DNA of 64,000 nt from Dugong dugon (taxonomy: Eukaryota > Chordata > Mammalia > Sirenia > Dugongidae): positions 9,969,001-10,033,000 of the forward strand of contig CM057482.1 in NCBI GenBank assembly GCA_030035585.1. The letters are read 5' to 3'. Under the pieces are notes generated by a model. The model was not told where the DNA came from and did not search any database. It was given only the letters and a program-made list of their open reading frames with translations. Position numbers and translations under genes: made by a program. This document shows positions 19,144-33,000 of the stretch, piece by piece. The first letter of the stretch is position 1, and the number at the start of each line of letters is the position of its first letter.

Positions 19144-22100
19144 GTGAGACCGGTTCGGGCCCGAGGCGGGAAGGAGCTCTGGAATGTGCACTGGCAGAGG
19201 GAACGGGGAAACGGGGAGGATTGCAAAGTTGATCAATCTGGAGAAATTGTGATAAAGGGGCTGTTGTCGGTCTCTAGGCGCCGAATTGTGGCCTCTGGCT
19301 TTATAGTTTAGCTTCGGGAATAGGTTGTCAGGCTCCACAATCTGCCAGTGGTACCCGTTTTCCTAGGAAAATGTCAAATTCCTGGCAATTAGACCCGTAA
19401 GACTGTCCCGGGAGCCGGTTTCCTTAGAAATTCTCTGGGGAAAAGGGGTAACCACATGGTCTTTCTAGAAATTCCTTTACTCTGGACGTTTTAGTTTGCC
19501 CCGTCTGAGCTGTGTTAAATGGGAACTTAAATGGGAGCGGCGTGGTATAGCGCAAATATCGCCTGACTCAGGAGTCCCAGGTTCTGTTTTCTGTTGTAAT
19601 ATACTAGCTTTGGAACCTTGGGTTACTTAATTTTCCTCTGTGTACCTTAGATTCGTCATCTGTAAAATGAATAGCTAGCAAAACTTATCTTTAAGACTTT
19701 GGTTCTTATGAAATGAAAATAGTGAACTTGAGTTAATATATGCTTCAGTTGATTTGTTTAACAGATATTTATTGTTGGCAGATGCTGGGGCAACAAAGAC
19801 GATCAACACAATTGGGTTCTGCTTCCTTGATGAGTGCTAAGGTGGGGGAGGTGGAGGGTGTTGCGGGAGCGTGGAATAAAGGCCCCTTGCTGAGATCTGG
19901 AAAACTCAGAAGGTTTCCTGAAAGGGATGGCTTTTCACCAGAGAACTAAGGGATGGCTAGATGGAGAGCGAACGTCTACAAAGATGGGATTTAAGAAACC
20001 AATAGTAGTTCGTTGATGCTGGGACCAAAATCGCAATTCTAAGGCTTTTGTATGAAGTTAGGTGAGTTTCTGAGTTTGAGAGAAAATAAACTTGCTGGCA
20101 AGGAGAAAATTAAGAGAGCCTTTTTTTTTTTTTCCAGTGAAAAATTAGTTCTTTTGGTGTTGTGCTTTAAGTGAAAGTTTACAATTCAAGTCAGTCTGTC
20201 ATACAAAAATTTATACACACATGGTTATGTGACACTAGTTGCTCTCCCTGTACTGTGACAGCACACTCTTCCTCTCCTTCCCAGATTTCCTGTGTCCATT
20301 CAGCCAGCTCCTGACCCTCTCTGCCTTCTCATCTCACCTTTGTGCAAGAGCTGCCCATTTAGCCTCTTGTATCTACTTGAGCTGCAAAGCACACTCTTCG
20401 CAAGTATCATTTTATGTCCCATAGTCCAGTCTAATCTTTGTCTGAAGAGTTGGCGTCAGGAATGGTTTCAGCTCTGGGCCAACAGAGAGTCCAGGGGCCA
20501 TGTCTTCCTCAGTCCCTCCAGTCTCAGTCAAACCATCAAGTCTGGTCTTTTTACTAGAATTTGAGTTCTGCACCCCACTTCCATCAGGGACTGTCTGTTG
20601 TGTTCCCTGTCAGGGTGGTCATTGTGGTAGTCGGGCACCATCTAGTTCTCCTGGTCTCAGGCTGATGGAGTCTCTGGTTTATGTGGCCCTCTCTGTCTCT
20701 TGGGCTAATACTTCCATTTTGTCAATGGTGTTCTTCATTCTTATTTACTCCAGGTGGGTTAGGACCAATTAATGCATCTCAGATGGCCTCTCCCTAGCTT
20801 TTAAGACCCCAGACACCACTCACCAAAATGGGATGCAGAACATTTTCTTAGTAAACTTTGTTATGCCAATTGACCTAGATGTCCCTGGAAACCATGGTCC
20901 CCAGACCCCTGCTCCTGCTACAGTATCCCTTAAAGTGTTTGATTGTATTCAGGAAACTTCCTGGCTTTGGTTTAGTCCAGTTGTGCTGACTTCCCCTGTA
21001 GTGTGTGCTGTCCTTCCCTTCACCTAAGATAATTCTTGTCTACTTTCTAGTTAGTAAATACTCCTCTTCCTCCTTCCCCACCCTCGTAACCATCAAAGAA
21101 TGTTTTCTTCTGTGTTTAAACCTTTTCTTGAGTTCTTATAATAGTGGTCTTACACAATATTTGTCCTTTTGTAACTGACTAAATTCACTCAGCATAATAC
21201 CTTCCAGAGTTCTCCATGTTATGTTTCACGGATTCATCATTCTTTATCGTTGCGTAGTATCCCATTGTGTGAATATACCATAATTTGTTTATCCGTTTGT
21301 CCGTTGATAGGCACCTAGGTTGTTTTCATCTTTTTGCTATTGTGAACAGTGCTGCAGTGAACATGGGCATGCATATATCTATTCATGTGACTGCTCTTAT
21401 TTCTCTAGGATATATTCCAAGAAGCAGGATTGCTGGATCATATGGTTCTTCTATTTCTAGCTTTTTAAGGAAGTGCCAAATCGATGTCCAAAGTTGTTGT
21501 ACCATTTTACATTCCCACCAACAGTGTATAACTGTTCCAGTCTAAGAGAGACTATTTTAAAGGACTTTGAAAAAAAAATACTGGAAAAGCCTACAAATAG
21601 AAAAAAAAAGCCAAATTGTATGGTTTGACTTTACCCTTGTTTGAGGGCAAGATTAGATTAAATAAGTAGTTTTCAAACTATTATTTTAAAGCAGTGTAAT
21701 GCTATCAAATAAAATCACGAGAATTTGTAATATATAAAGTACAAAAAAGTGGTTTTTATTAATACAGATGTAAGTAAATAAAGATTTACCACATTAGTCA
21801 CTCAGTTGAAAAGAAAAACATTGAGGCTATTTTTGGTGAATCAAGAATCTGAAATGGGACCTGGATGATAGATGCATCTTCTCAGTCTCAGAATCCAGCT
21901 GTGTCTTATGTGGTTACACAGTATCAAGAAAATTCTGATGCCCATAGTTATTTAACAGCTCATTTTGCAGCCCCCTTTCTCTTCAGCTAAACTTATCCAC
22001 ATTCTTGAAATTTGAAGAAAAAGAAGTTTTCAGGTTGCATCACTAGGCTAAACACCTGCTTGCGTTTTTTTTTAATCATAAGTGTAAGTTAGACAAGAAG

Positions 22101-25100
22101 TGCCCAAAACTTAAGCACTAAATCTACCTATGATATAATTACTATTGAACCACTTATTAGATGTTCACTAGTTATTGTACAAGGGGCTATTATTGCCAAG
22201 ATGAAAGCATTTGCTATGGAAATTTGCTGGGCCTGCATGACATTTAATTGGAAATGACCTAGGTGTACTGTAAACGTGTACTATCTTGAACAATTTCATA
22301 TGAGTAGCCTTGAAGAGGCCTGAATTAAAAAAAAAAAAAAAAAAAAGAGCAAAGAGCTATTACCTTCCTTATCAGTGACACATTTATAAGACATGGAGCT
22401 CTGTACACACAGTTAGCAAGATAAACTTTATTCCACTGCATAAATCAATGTTTTGGTTGACTCCATTTTTATAATATTTGGTATATGACACATTTGGATG
22501 AATGCTGTCCTTTATTATACTTTGTTAAATATTTAAAATAAAGTTTAATCAAATGTGTTTGGAATTCTTTACGTTCTTCCCTATGGTTTGAAAACTCTAA
22601 GGTTAAATAATCACTTGAGGTTCTTTGCGGCTTTGTGAGTCTTTGATACCAGTAAACCAGTTTGCCATAAAGTCAATTCTGACCCCATGGGTGTCAGAGT
22701 AGAACTGTGCTCCATAGGGTTTTCAATGGCTGATTTTTCTAAAGTAGATAGCCAGGCTTTTCTTCCAAGGTTCTTCTGGGTGGACTGGAACTTCAGCCTT
22801 TTGGTGCACCACAGTCTCTGAGTAAATTGGGGATCAAGTTGACTAAAATGTAAAAGTTCTGAAGAACCGTTGTCTTTTTTTAGATTTATGGTAGGTTTGA
22901 ATATACTCTTAATGACGCCCAAAGCAGGGCTTCAAACTGGTGTTTTCAGGTTCGAACCCCTGCTGAGAATTTGCATTTCTTACAGGTTCCCAGGCAATGT
23001 TAATGCTGCTGGTTAGGGACCAGTTCTGAGAACCACCAGTAGAGCAGTGGTTCTCAGAATTTATTATAGGTACGAATCACCTGGAAATCTTGTTAAAATA
23101 TAGATTCTGATTCAGTATATCCAGGGTGGAAATGCAGATTCTCAGCAGGGGTTCAAACCTGAACCAACCAGTATGAAGCCCTAGCCCAAAGGCACAGATC
23201 TGTTCACCCACAGATCATGACTGCGTATCTCCCATGTTAGGAAAAAGATACAGCGTTGCTATAATAATTTGTCTTCCTTCCTCTACCAGTGTGTCTAAAT
23301 TATAATTTCTTCAGGTCCTGTAATGCTTTCAAGATCTGATATCTTAATTTATAAGTAATTTGTATCACTTCTTTTCTAATGTTAAGACATATTCACTGAA
23401 GAAACAAAAGAATCAGAAAAGGAAGAAAATAAAATTACTGTAATGCCACACCCCACAGACAACCACTGTTTCCATTAGTATGTTCTCTTTGTATCTTCTT
23501 TTTTTTTAACCATTTTTTAAACTGTGGTGAATATAGGTAACAAAACATTTGCTATTTCAACAATCTTCACATTCTTCATGTCTTTTTTCCTACGTATATT
23601 ATAATGTAACTTATTTCAAAACATATTCATTGTAGAAAAAAAAGAAAACACAAATAAATAAAGACTGCCTTTAAGCCTACCAGTCAGTGGTAATCATTTT
23701 CGTGTACAACCTGCTAGCCTTTTTCTGTGCATAAGTGTGTAAGTGTATGTGTATATACATTCTTTTCATAGTTGTTGGGACCATATGCTGCACAGCTACC
23801 CTACTGTTTTATTTAACATCATAATGGGAACATTTCCACAAGTCAATAATAATTACTCAAAAATTTCACTTTTAGTAGTATCATAATATTATCTTCTATA
23901 AAATCTAAAAACCTAAATTTACTTACCTCTTCCCCATCCATAGATGTTTTAAATAGTATTCAGTTTTCACTAATTCAAGTAATGATGCAGTTAACGTCTT
24001 CGCATAACTTTTGCTGTGTTTGTTGTTTCATGTAGGATCCTAGAAATGGAATTCTTGGATCATTTTGAAGGAACTTGAAATATATTGGCTGATTTCTAGA
24101 AAAGTTGTACTGGCTTACACTTTCACTTCACTTTAAGGAACCCTCTATAACATTTCCTTAAAATCTCTTCTGATGTAATGCTAATGTTGATTTATATGTA
24201 TATTTTTAATATAGAATCAGCAACTGGCTAGGTTGTAGTATATATTCATGTTAGCAAAAAGTAGGAAAATTTTAGATTTTGCAATATAGGAATTAAGTAA
24301 TTCATGTTGTTTACAGGAAAATATAATAATTGCAGAAGTGTAATTATAGGAAATACTGTATGTTAGGGACAGCCCCGCTAGTCTATCTTCACAACAGCAA
24401 TTTCATTGTAGAAACAGAGATAATAAATGGCTAAATATGTGTGAAGGTTACATTATGCGCTACTCCTTGTCCTAATTGAGTTTCTGTCCCTGGCATCTAG
24501 CATGGTAGTTGACTCTGTGTAAACACTCTAGTGGATTGATCAGTGAATTAATGGTTTTTACTACCTGATAATTATTGAAAAACATATTCTAAACTAGCTT
24601 TGTTTCAACAGCTTATATCTTTTCCTCCTGAGGTATGTTTTGTCAATTGAGAGTGTTGAAGAGATACGAGAATATGTTACTGACCTCCTCCAGGGAAATG
24701 AGGGCAAAAAAGGTCAATTCATCGAAGAGCTTATAATCAGATGGCAAAATAACGATCAGGAGTCTATTTCTGATCCTTTGCAGCAATACTTCAAAAAGGA
24801 TGGTAAGTAAAGATTGAAATGTTATTTATTTTAATACCAGGTTTATAGGACCTGGTATTTTCTGTCAGCCTGCATTTCCTCACAGCTAGCTTAAGCAGAA
24901 TCACGTGTCCTTTTTTTAGTTTCGTTCTATATAATCTGTAACAACTATTGTTCTAGTTCAGACTTTTTCAACTTAGAAAATATCTCAAGAATGCTTGTTT
25001 CCAGACACAAAATGTGGCTTCAGAATAGTTTGAAAATTTTTTATGTGAATTAAAGAAACATTTTTCAGCTATATTTATGCCTGTTGGTTAATTATTGTAT

Positions 25101-26970
25101 GAATAGCATTTAGAGGTTAAGTGTTTAGTTAAACAGTATAGAAGATGAGCATCAAACTAAAGAATCGAACCCATGTCTAACTGTAGATTATTATACAATC
25201 TATAATATCAGATATTAATTCAGTTTCTTAATCCTGACCAGTAGTATTTGTTGTTGTTGTTCTTTATAATTGAATACAATCTTGAGAATGATGGCTTAAA
25301 TTTAATTCTGGTTTGAGAGAAAAAGATAATTTAAAAATCTGCCTGGCTTGATACATTGGCTCAAGATATTAAGGATTGCATTTTCTTTATTGGCTATTAG
25401 GAGTTTAACAATGAATTCTGCTATTATCAGTCTGCCTACATATATATAATTTCTTTTTCTTCAAATAAATTTTAGATGGGCAGAGATCAGGAGACCAAAT
25501 AAAGAAAAGTAGACGGAAAGGGAGAAACAGACAGGAAGTCCCTTCTTCATTTGCTGAACCTGACACAGCCATAGAGGTTAGAACACCTTTTGATTTGGCC
25601 AAGGTGAGTGCTTATAGAATGGAGCTTTTTCTGGCTATATGGAGAAGAAGAGGAAGTAACTAATGCATTTCAGAGAGCAAACTGTACAAATCGGTCTAGA
25701 AGGGCAATTTTTCAACAAATACATGAGAAAAAAATGATAATTATGATGTACTGCTTTCTGTATAGTAGATTTCTTTTGGCAGCATGATTACATCAATATT
25801 ATAAGGCCATCTTTGCTTAGAGATGAGATTGAAATATATGTGTGTCTATATATTATATACGATGGAAAATATTTAAGGACGGGCCCCAGCACTTCATTTT
25901 CAACATTTTGCTGTGTGTTTATACAAAAAAAAGGCACAATTCTAGCTCTTGTTAGGAGTGTTCCCATTCTGAGCCCGTCTCCACTACCACCATCATCGTC
26001 TTAATTCAGCTTTTAGAACTTTTTCACATTCTCTCTTTTGACTCTTATAACAGCACTGTGGAGTAAGCAGAAATATTTATAATCATGGCAATATGATAGG
26101 CTAAATTTCCCAGAAGAAGGGACTAGTTAATTGAGCTAAAACGGAAGTGTCGTCACCAAAAAATTCTGACTGTGATGATCATGCCAAAAAGTTGGAAAAG
26201 CGTTTCTACAAAAATGTTAAGTTAAAGAAAAAAATGATAAAAGCTTTTTGTCAATAGGAAAAAGATGAGCAAAAACTATTATACTTAAAAGAAAAAGCAC
26301 AAATGACTGCTAAACAAAAAGATGTTTAATCTTACTTTGCCCAGGACTTTCCCAGTTTTAGCACTGAAAACCTTGCCTGCTGGGAACCGCCCCCTCCCCA
26401 GTCCCAGATAAACAGGGTGGTTGGTCACCATACTAGTCATCAAATAAATTATACATTAAATTATTGAAATATTGCCTATCAAATTGTCAAATATTTTAAA
26501 AAGTGATAGTGAGGTATTAAAACAGGCGTCTCCTATACACTACCCAAAAACTACCCAAAAACTCGTTGCCATCGAGTCAGTTTCAACTTATATACACTAC
26601 TGCTGGCAACATACATTGGTTTAAGCTTTCTGTGGGGTAGTTTGACAGCATGCGTCAAGAACTATGGAAGTTCGTATGCTTTAGACTATTGATATTACTT
26701 CTAGAAATCTAACTTAAGGAAATAATCAGAAATACACAGAAAAAAACTTGTATTCTGTATAGTGTTATTAATAATATTGACTATTGAACTGACCTGATTG
26801 TCCAGCAGTAGGAGAAAGATTAAATAAATTATTGTTCCCTCATTTGATGGAATACCATACAGCTAATAAAATTGTTCTCCAAAATATATAACTTGGGAAA
26901 ATGCATACCATAGAATATCGAGTGGAAATAAACATGAATCAAAGATGTATATATATATGGGTGTGTGTGT

Positions 26971-27014
<44 letters not shown>

Positions 27015-30000
27015 GTATATGTATGTGGACCCCTGGTAGCGCAGTGATTAAGAGCTGCTAACCAAAAGGTCGGCAGTTTGAATCCACCAGCTGCTCCTTG
27101 GAAACCCTGTGGGGTAGTTCTGCTCTGTCCTGTGAGTCACTATGAGTTGGAATCAACTCAATGGCAATGGGTTTAGTTTGGTTTTATGTGTATATATACA
27201 TGTATGTATATACACACATGCACATACATATAAGCACAATTATACATTTAGATGCAAACATTTGTTGTTAGTTACTGCCAAGTTGATTCTGACTAATGAT
27301 GACCCCATGTGTCCAGAGTAGCACTGCTCCATAGGGTTTTCAAGACTGTGATCTTTCGGAAGCAAATCACCAAGCCTGTCTTCCAAGACATCTCTGGGTG
27401 GGTTTGAAACACCAACCTTTCAGCTCACAGTTGAACGCTTAACCGTATGCGTCACCCAGGGACTCCTTCCAAATGCACGTACACCCCTGATTTCCATGGA
27501 ACCATATAAATACATAAAAAAGACCATGAGGAAAATGTCAAGGGTGTTTTTTCTTCAGCTGATATGATAATCATTGTTTTAAATTTTCTTCTTTATACTT
27601 GTATCTCCTTTCTTCTTCTTCTTGTTTTTTTTACAATGAACATTAATAGCTTTTTTTTTAATGTGGAAAGTAAAAGAGTAACAAGTAATGTAACAAACAC
27701 CCAAGTGCTCACCACCTAGAATGGACAATTGATATACTTTTTCATATTCATTTCAAGTTGGGTTTTTTTTTTTTTTTTTTAAATAAATAGAACCGTACAG
27801 ATAAAGTCAAAAGCCTCTTTTTTCCCTATACCCCCAGGGGACACTTGGCAAAGTCTAGAGACAGTTTTGGTTGTCAGGTCACAGAGGGGGTGCTCCTGAC
27901 ATCTAATGGGTAGAGGCCAGGGATGTTGCCAAACATTCTGCGATGCACAAGACAGCACCCACAGCAAAGAATCAACACTGCCAAAGTGCCCATTTTGCGA
28001 AACCCTGCATCCGCAGTCCCATTTCCTTCTACCCTACAAGTAACTATGTGCTATCGTGTATTTGGTGTGAATCCTAATAATACATTTGTTCATATATAGG
28101 TGGCCATGAACAATAAAAGTAGTATAGTTTGGTGTGTGTGTGTGTTTTGGTGTACATAAATAATACGCTGTTATAGTTTGTAAACCTTTTTTAGAACTCT
28201 GAATTTTTTAGCGCTCTCCATGCCAATATATAAACTTCGGTTGCTTCTCTTAACTCCTTATATAATATTCCATTGATTTAATCTCTCCATGTAATCAATT
28301 ATATCAATTAAATCAATGTGTAGTAATACATATTTGTGCTTTTGTAATATTTTGCTCTTACAAAATGTGCTGCAGTGAACATTCTTGTACATCTCTCCTT
28401 TGTGTACATTTGAGAGACTTTCTGTAAGGTGTGTTTACTTGTTACTACAATTGCTAGGTTGTAGGCGTTGTTAATTTATCTTTATTGATGCTAGCAAATT
28501 AGTCTCTAAAGTGGCTGCACCAGTTTTATACTTCCACCAGCAGGGCCACAGATTTCTCTTTTCCCCTCTTTTGCCAAGACATAGTGTTGTCAGACTTTTA
28601 AAGTTTTGCCCATTTTAAGGATAAGAAAGAGTATCTTATATAAGTTTGCAATCCCATGATTTCTAAAGAGAGGCTGACTGTCATTGTGGAGTTTTTTTGT
28701 TTTTTGGGGGGGTTTTCTAGACTTTTGGGTTTCTTCTTCTGTAAACTACTTATTCATATCCTTGGCCTGTTTTCCTACTGAATTAATTGTTTTTCAAATT
28801 GATTTATACTTCTTTATGTGTTCTATGTATTACTCCTTTGTTGTATGTATTATAGATCTCTTCTAATCTATATTTTGTCCTTAGTGGTAATCTTTTGACT
28901 CATAAAATGTTTAATTTTGATGTAGTCAGATATCTTGATCTTTTTTGTGTGTGTGTTTTATGTCTTTTGTGGCTTATTTAAGCTTTAAGACATTTTTCTC
29001 ACCCCAAAGTGAGAAAGATATTCTCATAAATTTTCTTCTAATATTTAAAACTTTTGATTTTGACATTTAGGTTTGTAATCCACCTGAACATTATTTTGAG
29101 TGATTTTTTTTGTATTAACTCTTTTAAGTAAAAATAGTTGTTTTTTAAGTAGAAAATATGTATGTGTGTGTGTGTATATTACATATATAGTAATTAAAAG
29201 TATATGGAATCTTAGCAAGTAAGAGTGTAAGCATTAAGAAATGAAAATATTTTCTAGTAAGAGTGTTGAAATAATGGATGAAGTTGTTAAAGTCTTATTT
29301 TATAAACTTATTTCATAATTTTATTTAGTGATTATGAAACAATCATATAAAATATAATAGTAAACTTTTAATGAATTACTTTTTAATGTTTAAGAAAGAA
29401 AATTGTCAAAAGCAACATGAGAACTAGTATCTACATTTTCTCCATTGAATCATTTTCCTAAAGATGCTTTTTAAAAAATTCTAGTTCTGTTTTAAAATAT
29501 TTTGAGGTTATTTATAAGTAATTTTAAAATTGGTGTATGCTAGTCTCTAATTATTTTCTTTTTTGTAATTCTTTAACCTTTTAATTAATTCATTCTGTTT
29601 TCCTCTAATCATTTATGAATCCACATTAAAGAAGGCTGCCTTGACTATGTAATATTCCTACTGGTAAAACTTAGCTTTTTAGTGCTGTAGATGCCAATTA
29701 TAGCTTGACAGAGTGTTCTACTGAATGTATTACTGGCCCTTAATGAATAATAAGTTCCCCTGATGCTTGCTATTAAGTAGGTTTTAATAAGGTAAAATAA
29801 AAGTTCTGGTTTACTCTTGAGTTCCCAGACTTAGGTGGGGAAAGAGCTTCAAATTAATAATCATTTAACATTTAATTTCATATCCCTTGATACTTTAAAA
29901 GCTGTTTGTATGCCAGCAGCCTGTTTCTGAGTCTATATTTAGCCCTTGAGTGTTTTGTACTCATTAAAAGCAAGCTTGGAAAAAAGTTTGAAAAAGTGGT

Positions 30001-33000
30001 TTATCCCCTCTAAATACTTATGATTGCATTTTTGGACTTGTAGGTAAACCTATCTTGATCTTCCACAGGCAGTTCATTTGGTTATTCAGAAATTTTATTG
30101 ATGTCTGCTGTATGCCAAGCACTGATTTAGATATTGGAAGTATATCGATAAACAAGGCATATTAGGTTTTCTTTTTCTTCTAGAGTTTACATTTTAGTGG
30201 TTGTCTTAGTCATCTAAAAAACCAAAAAACAAACCCATTGCCGTCGAATCGATTCCGACTCATAGCGACCCTATATGACAGAGTAGAACTGCCCCACAGG
30301 GTTTCCAAGGAGTACTTGGTAAATTCAAACTGCTCACCTTTTGGTTAGCAGCCATAGCTCTTAACCACTGTGCCACCAGGGTTTCCATTAGTCATCTAAT
30401 GCTGCTATAATAGAAATACCAAAGTGAATGGCTTTAACAAACAGAAGTTTATTCTCTCACAGTCTGGTAGGCTAAAAGTCCAAATTCAGGGGATCAGCTC
30501 CAGAGGAAGGCTTTCTCTCTGTCGGCTCTGGAGGAAGGTCCTTGTCATCAGACTTCCCCTAGTCTAGGGGCTTCTCCGTGCACGAACCTCAGGTCCAAAG
30601 GATGCGCTTTGCTCCTGCCGCTGTTTTCTTGATGGTATGAGGTCCCAATGTCTCTCTGCTGGCTTATCTCTTTTATATCCCAAAAGAGATTAGCATAAGA
30701 CACTATCTAATCTTGTAGATCTCATCACTATAACTGCCGCCAATCCATCTCATTAACATCATAGTGATAAGACTTACAACACACAGGGAAATCGCATCAG
30801 ATGACAAAATGATAGACAATCATATAATACTGGGAATCATGACCTAACCAATTTGGCAGATATTTTTGGGGACACAATTCAATCCACGACAGTGGTTCAG
30901 ATGAAAGGATAGAGAAGATAAAGAAATTTAAAAGGGAAAAAGAAAAAAAGGTAATTATAGATTGTGAAAAGTGCCATAAGAAATAAAAAGGGTGGTATGA
31001 TTGGCAGTAACTGGTAGGATGGAGCTAGTTTAGATAGGGTGTTCAGATGACATTGTAGCTAAAACCTGAACACAGAAGAAGCTAGTGTGTGAAGAGTGGG
31101 GCTAGGAACACTGCAGGCAGAAGGAATAACAAGTGCCAAGGGTGGGAGGATATTCTAGGAGGTATCAGAAGGCCTATGCGGCTGGAGCGTAATAAGCAAG
31201 GGAAGAATGGTATGTAAATGAGGTTGGAAAGTACTGAGGGACAGATGTAGGGCTTTGTAGGCCATTATAAGTAGTTTGGATTTTATTCTAAGTGCAAAAG
31301 GAAACCAGTGAATGGTTTTAAGCATGAGATGATATGCTGCGACTGTTCCTGTTTGCCCTCTTCTCTCCTCTCTTGCAATAAGTACCTCTTGTGCATTACT
31401 TGCAAAAGACTTCATCGAAGCACAGCCCCAATCCCTCAAATGATGTGATTTTAATGCAACTGGATACTTTAATGGGGGTCAAAATACAAGCTTTTGCTTA
31501 GAGATTTAAAATCTTCTCCTCACCACCATTCCTGAGAGCCAAAGACATCATTGACCAATTTTGAAAAATGGCAACCTGCTAGATTGGATAAAATCTTCAG
31601 TACTTGTCTCAGATTTTCAGTCTTACTTAAATTGACTTCTTATTTAATTTGATGTTGTCTAGAGACAATATCTCAACTCTCTGACCTTGGACATTAGGGC
31701 ATGTCACATCTCTTTTTACTTACCAAAGACCTGTTCTTTTCCTTGTAGTAACTCCCCTATATGCTAGAACTTTTAAGAAGAATTTTCTTCTCTGAAACTT
31801 CAGTCTCGGGAAATGATTGAGAAACTCAATTTAGGGGGAAGGTAATGAAAAAGACCACAACATGGTTTCAGAACGAAGCATCTCTAGATTTTAAGTGTTA
31901 GAAGCTGATAAACATGGTTCTTTTAAAAAAAATTTTGTTTTATAATGTACATACAGAAGTGAACAGATGAATTTTCACAAACTGACAATACCTATATCCA
32001 AAAAAAAAACAAAAAACCCCATTGCCATTGAGTCGATTCTGACTCATAGTGACCCTGTAGGACAAAGTAGAACTGGCCCATAGGGTTTCCAAGGCTGTAA
32101 TCTTTACAGGAGCAGACTGCAACACCTTTCACCCGCAGAGTGGCTAGTGGGTTCAAACCACTGACCTTTTGGTTAGCAGCCGAGCAGTTAACCACTGCAC
32201 TGCCAGGGCTTCTGATACCTATATATCAGTCCCTTAAAAGACCTCCTTATATGCCCGAAAATCACATTCCTCCCAAGGGAAAATGCTTTCTTGACTTCCA
32301 GCACCACTGATTAGTTTTGCCTGTTTTGAACTATATATAAATGGAGCTGTATAGTAGGTACTCTTTTGTGTCTAGCTTCTTTCAGTTGACATTTTGTTTA
32401 TGAGATTTGTCCATATGGTTTTGGGTAGCTGTACTTTTTCATTCTTCTTGCTACATGTCTTGGTCATCCAGTGCTGCTATAACAGAAATACCACAAGTGG
32501 ATGGCTTTAACAAAGAGAAATTTATTCTCTCACAGTCTAGGAGGCTAGAAGTCTGAATTCAGGGTGCCAGCTCCAGGGGAAGGTCCTTGTCATCAGTCTT
32601 CCCAGGTGGAGGAGCTTCTCAGCACAGGGATCCTGGGTCCAAAGGACACGCTGTTTTCCTGGCTCTTGTTCCTTCGTGCTATGAGGTCCCCATGTCTCTC
32701 TGCTTGCTTCCCTCTTTTATATCTCAAAAGAGATTGACTTAAGACACAACCTAATCCTGTAGTTTGAGTCCTACCTTGTTAACATACCTGACTCTAATCC
32801 TGCCTCATTAACATCAGAGAGGTTAGGATTTACAACACATAGGAAAATCACATCAGGTGACAAAATGGTAGACAATCAAACAGTACTAGGAATCATGGCC
32901 TAGCCAAGTTGACACACATTTTTGGGGGACACAATTCAATCCATAACACTACATAAGAGTCTGTTTAGTGAATATATCACTGTTTATCCATTTTACTGTT

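Larger units (their letters stand above)
19144..24632. other. TRIP4 intron 1
   Basis: 5.5 kb. It contains a MIR (about 19535-19735), a minus-strand L1 3' end with duplications (20119-21542), a partial AfroSINE (22643-22812), a composite hAT-type element (22925-23183) and an L1M-like stretch (about 23400-24130). An A-run of about 19 bases lies near 22328. No additional exon was recognised. Confidence 0.85.
30070..31345 (+). mobile_element. Ancient mammalian repeat (family not named), interrupted
   Basis: It begins with the 'tatgccaagcactgatttag' type phrase and continues after the LTR with 'aggaataacaagtgccaagg', 'ggctggagcgtaataagcaa' and 'gtagggctttgtaggccatt', ending near 'aaaccagtgaatggttttaa'. 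The same sequence occurs near 43185-44780 and 59940-62700. I do not claim a family name. Confidence 0.6.

Noticed and set aside
18790-19338. 182-codon minus-strand open frame over the TRIP4 promoter
   Set aside because: It is antisense to TRIP4 exon 1 in CpG-rich DNA, with a composition typical of GC-rich noise. No recognisable protein.
20239-21545. Chain of plus-strand open frames (61-90 codons)
   Set aside because: They lie antisense within an L1 3' end; equivalent frames recur at 61002-62021 and in reverse at 9768-10010.
30202-32948. The two LTRs as ends of a single provirus
   Set aside because: Each has its own different 5-bp target duplication, and there is no gag-, pol- or env-like sequence between them.
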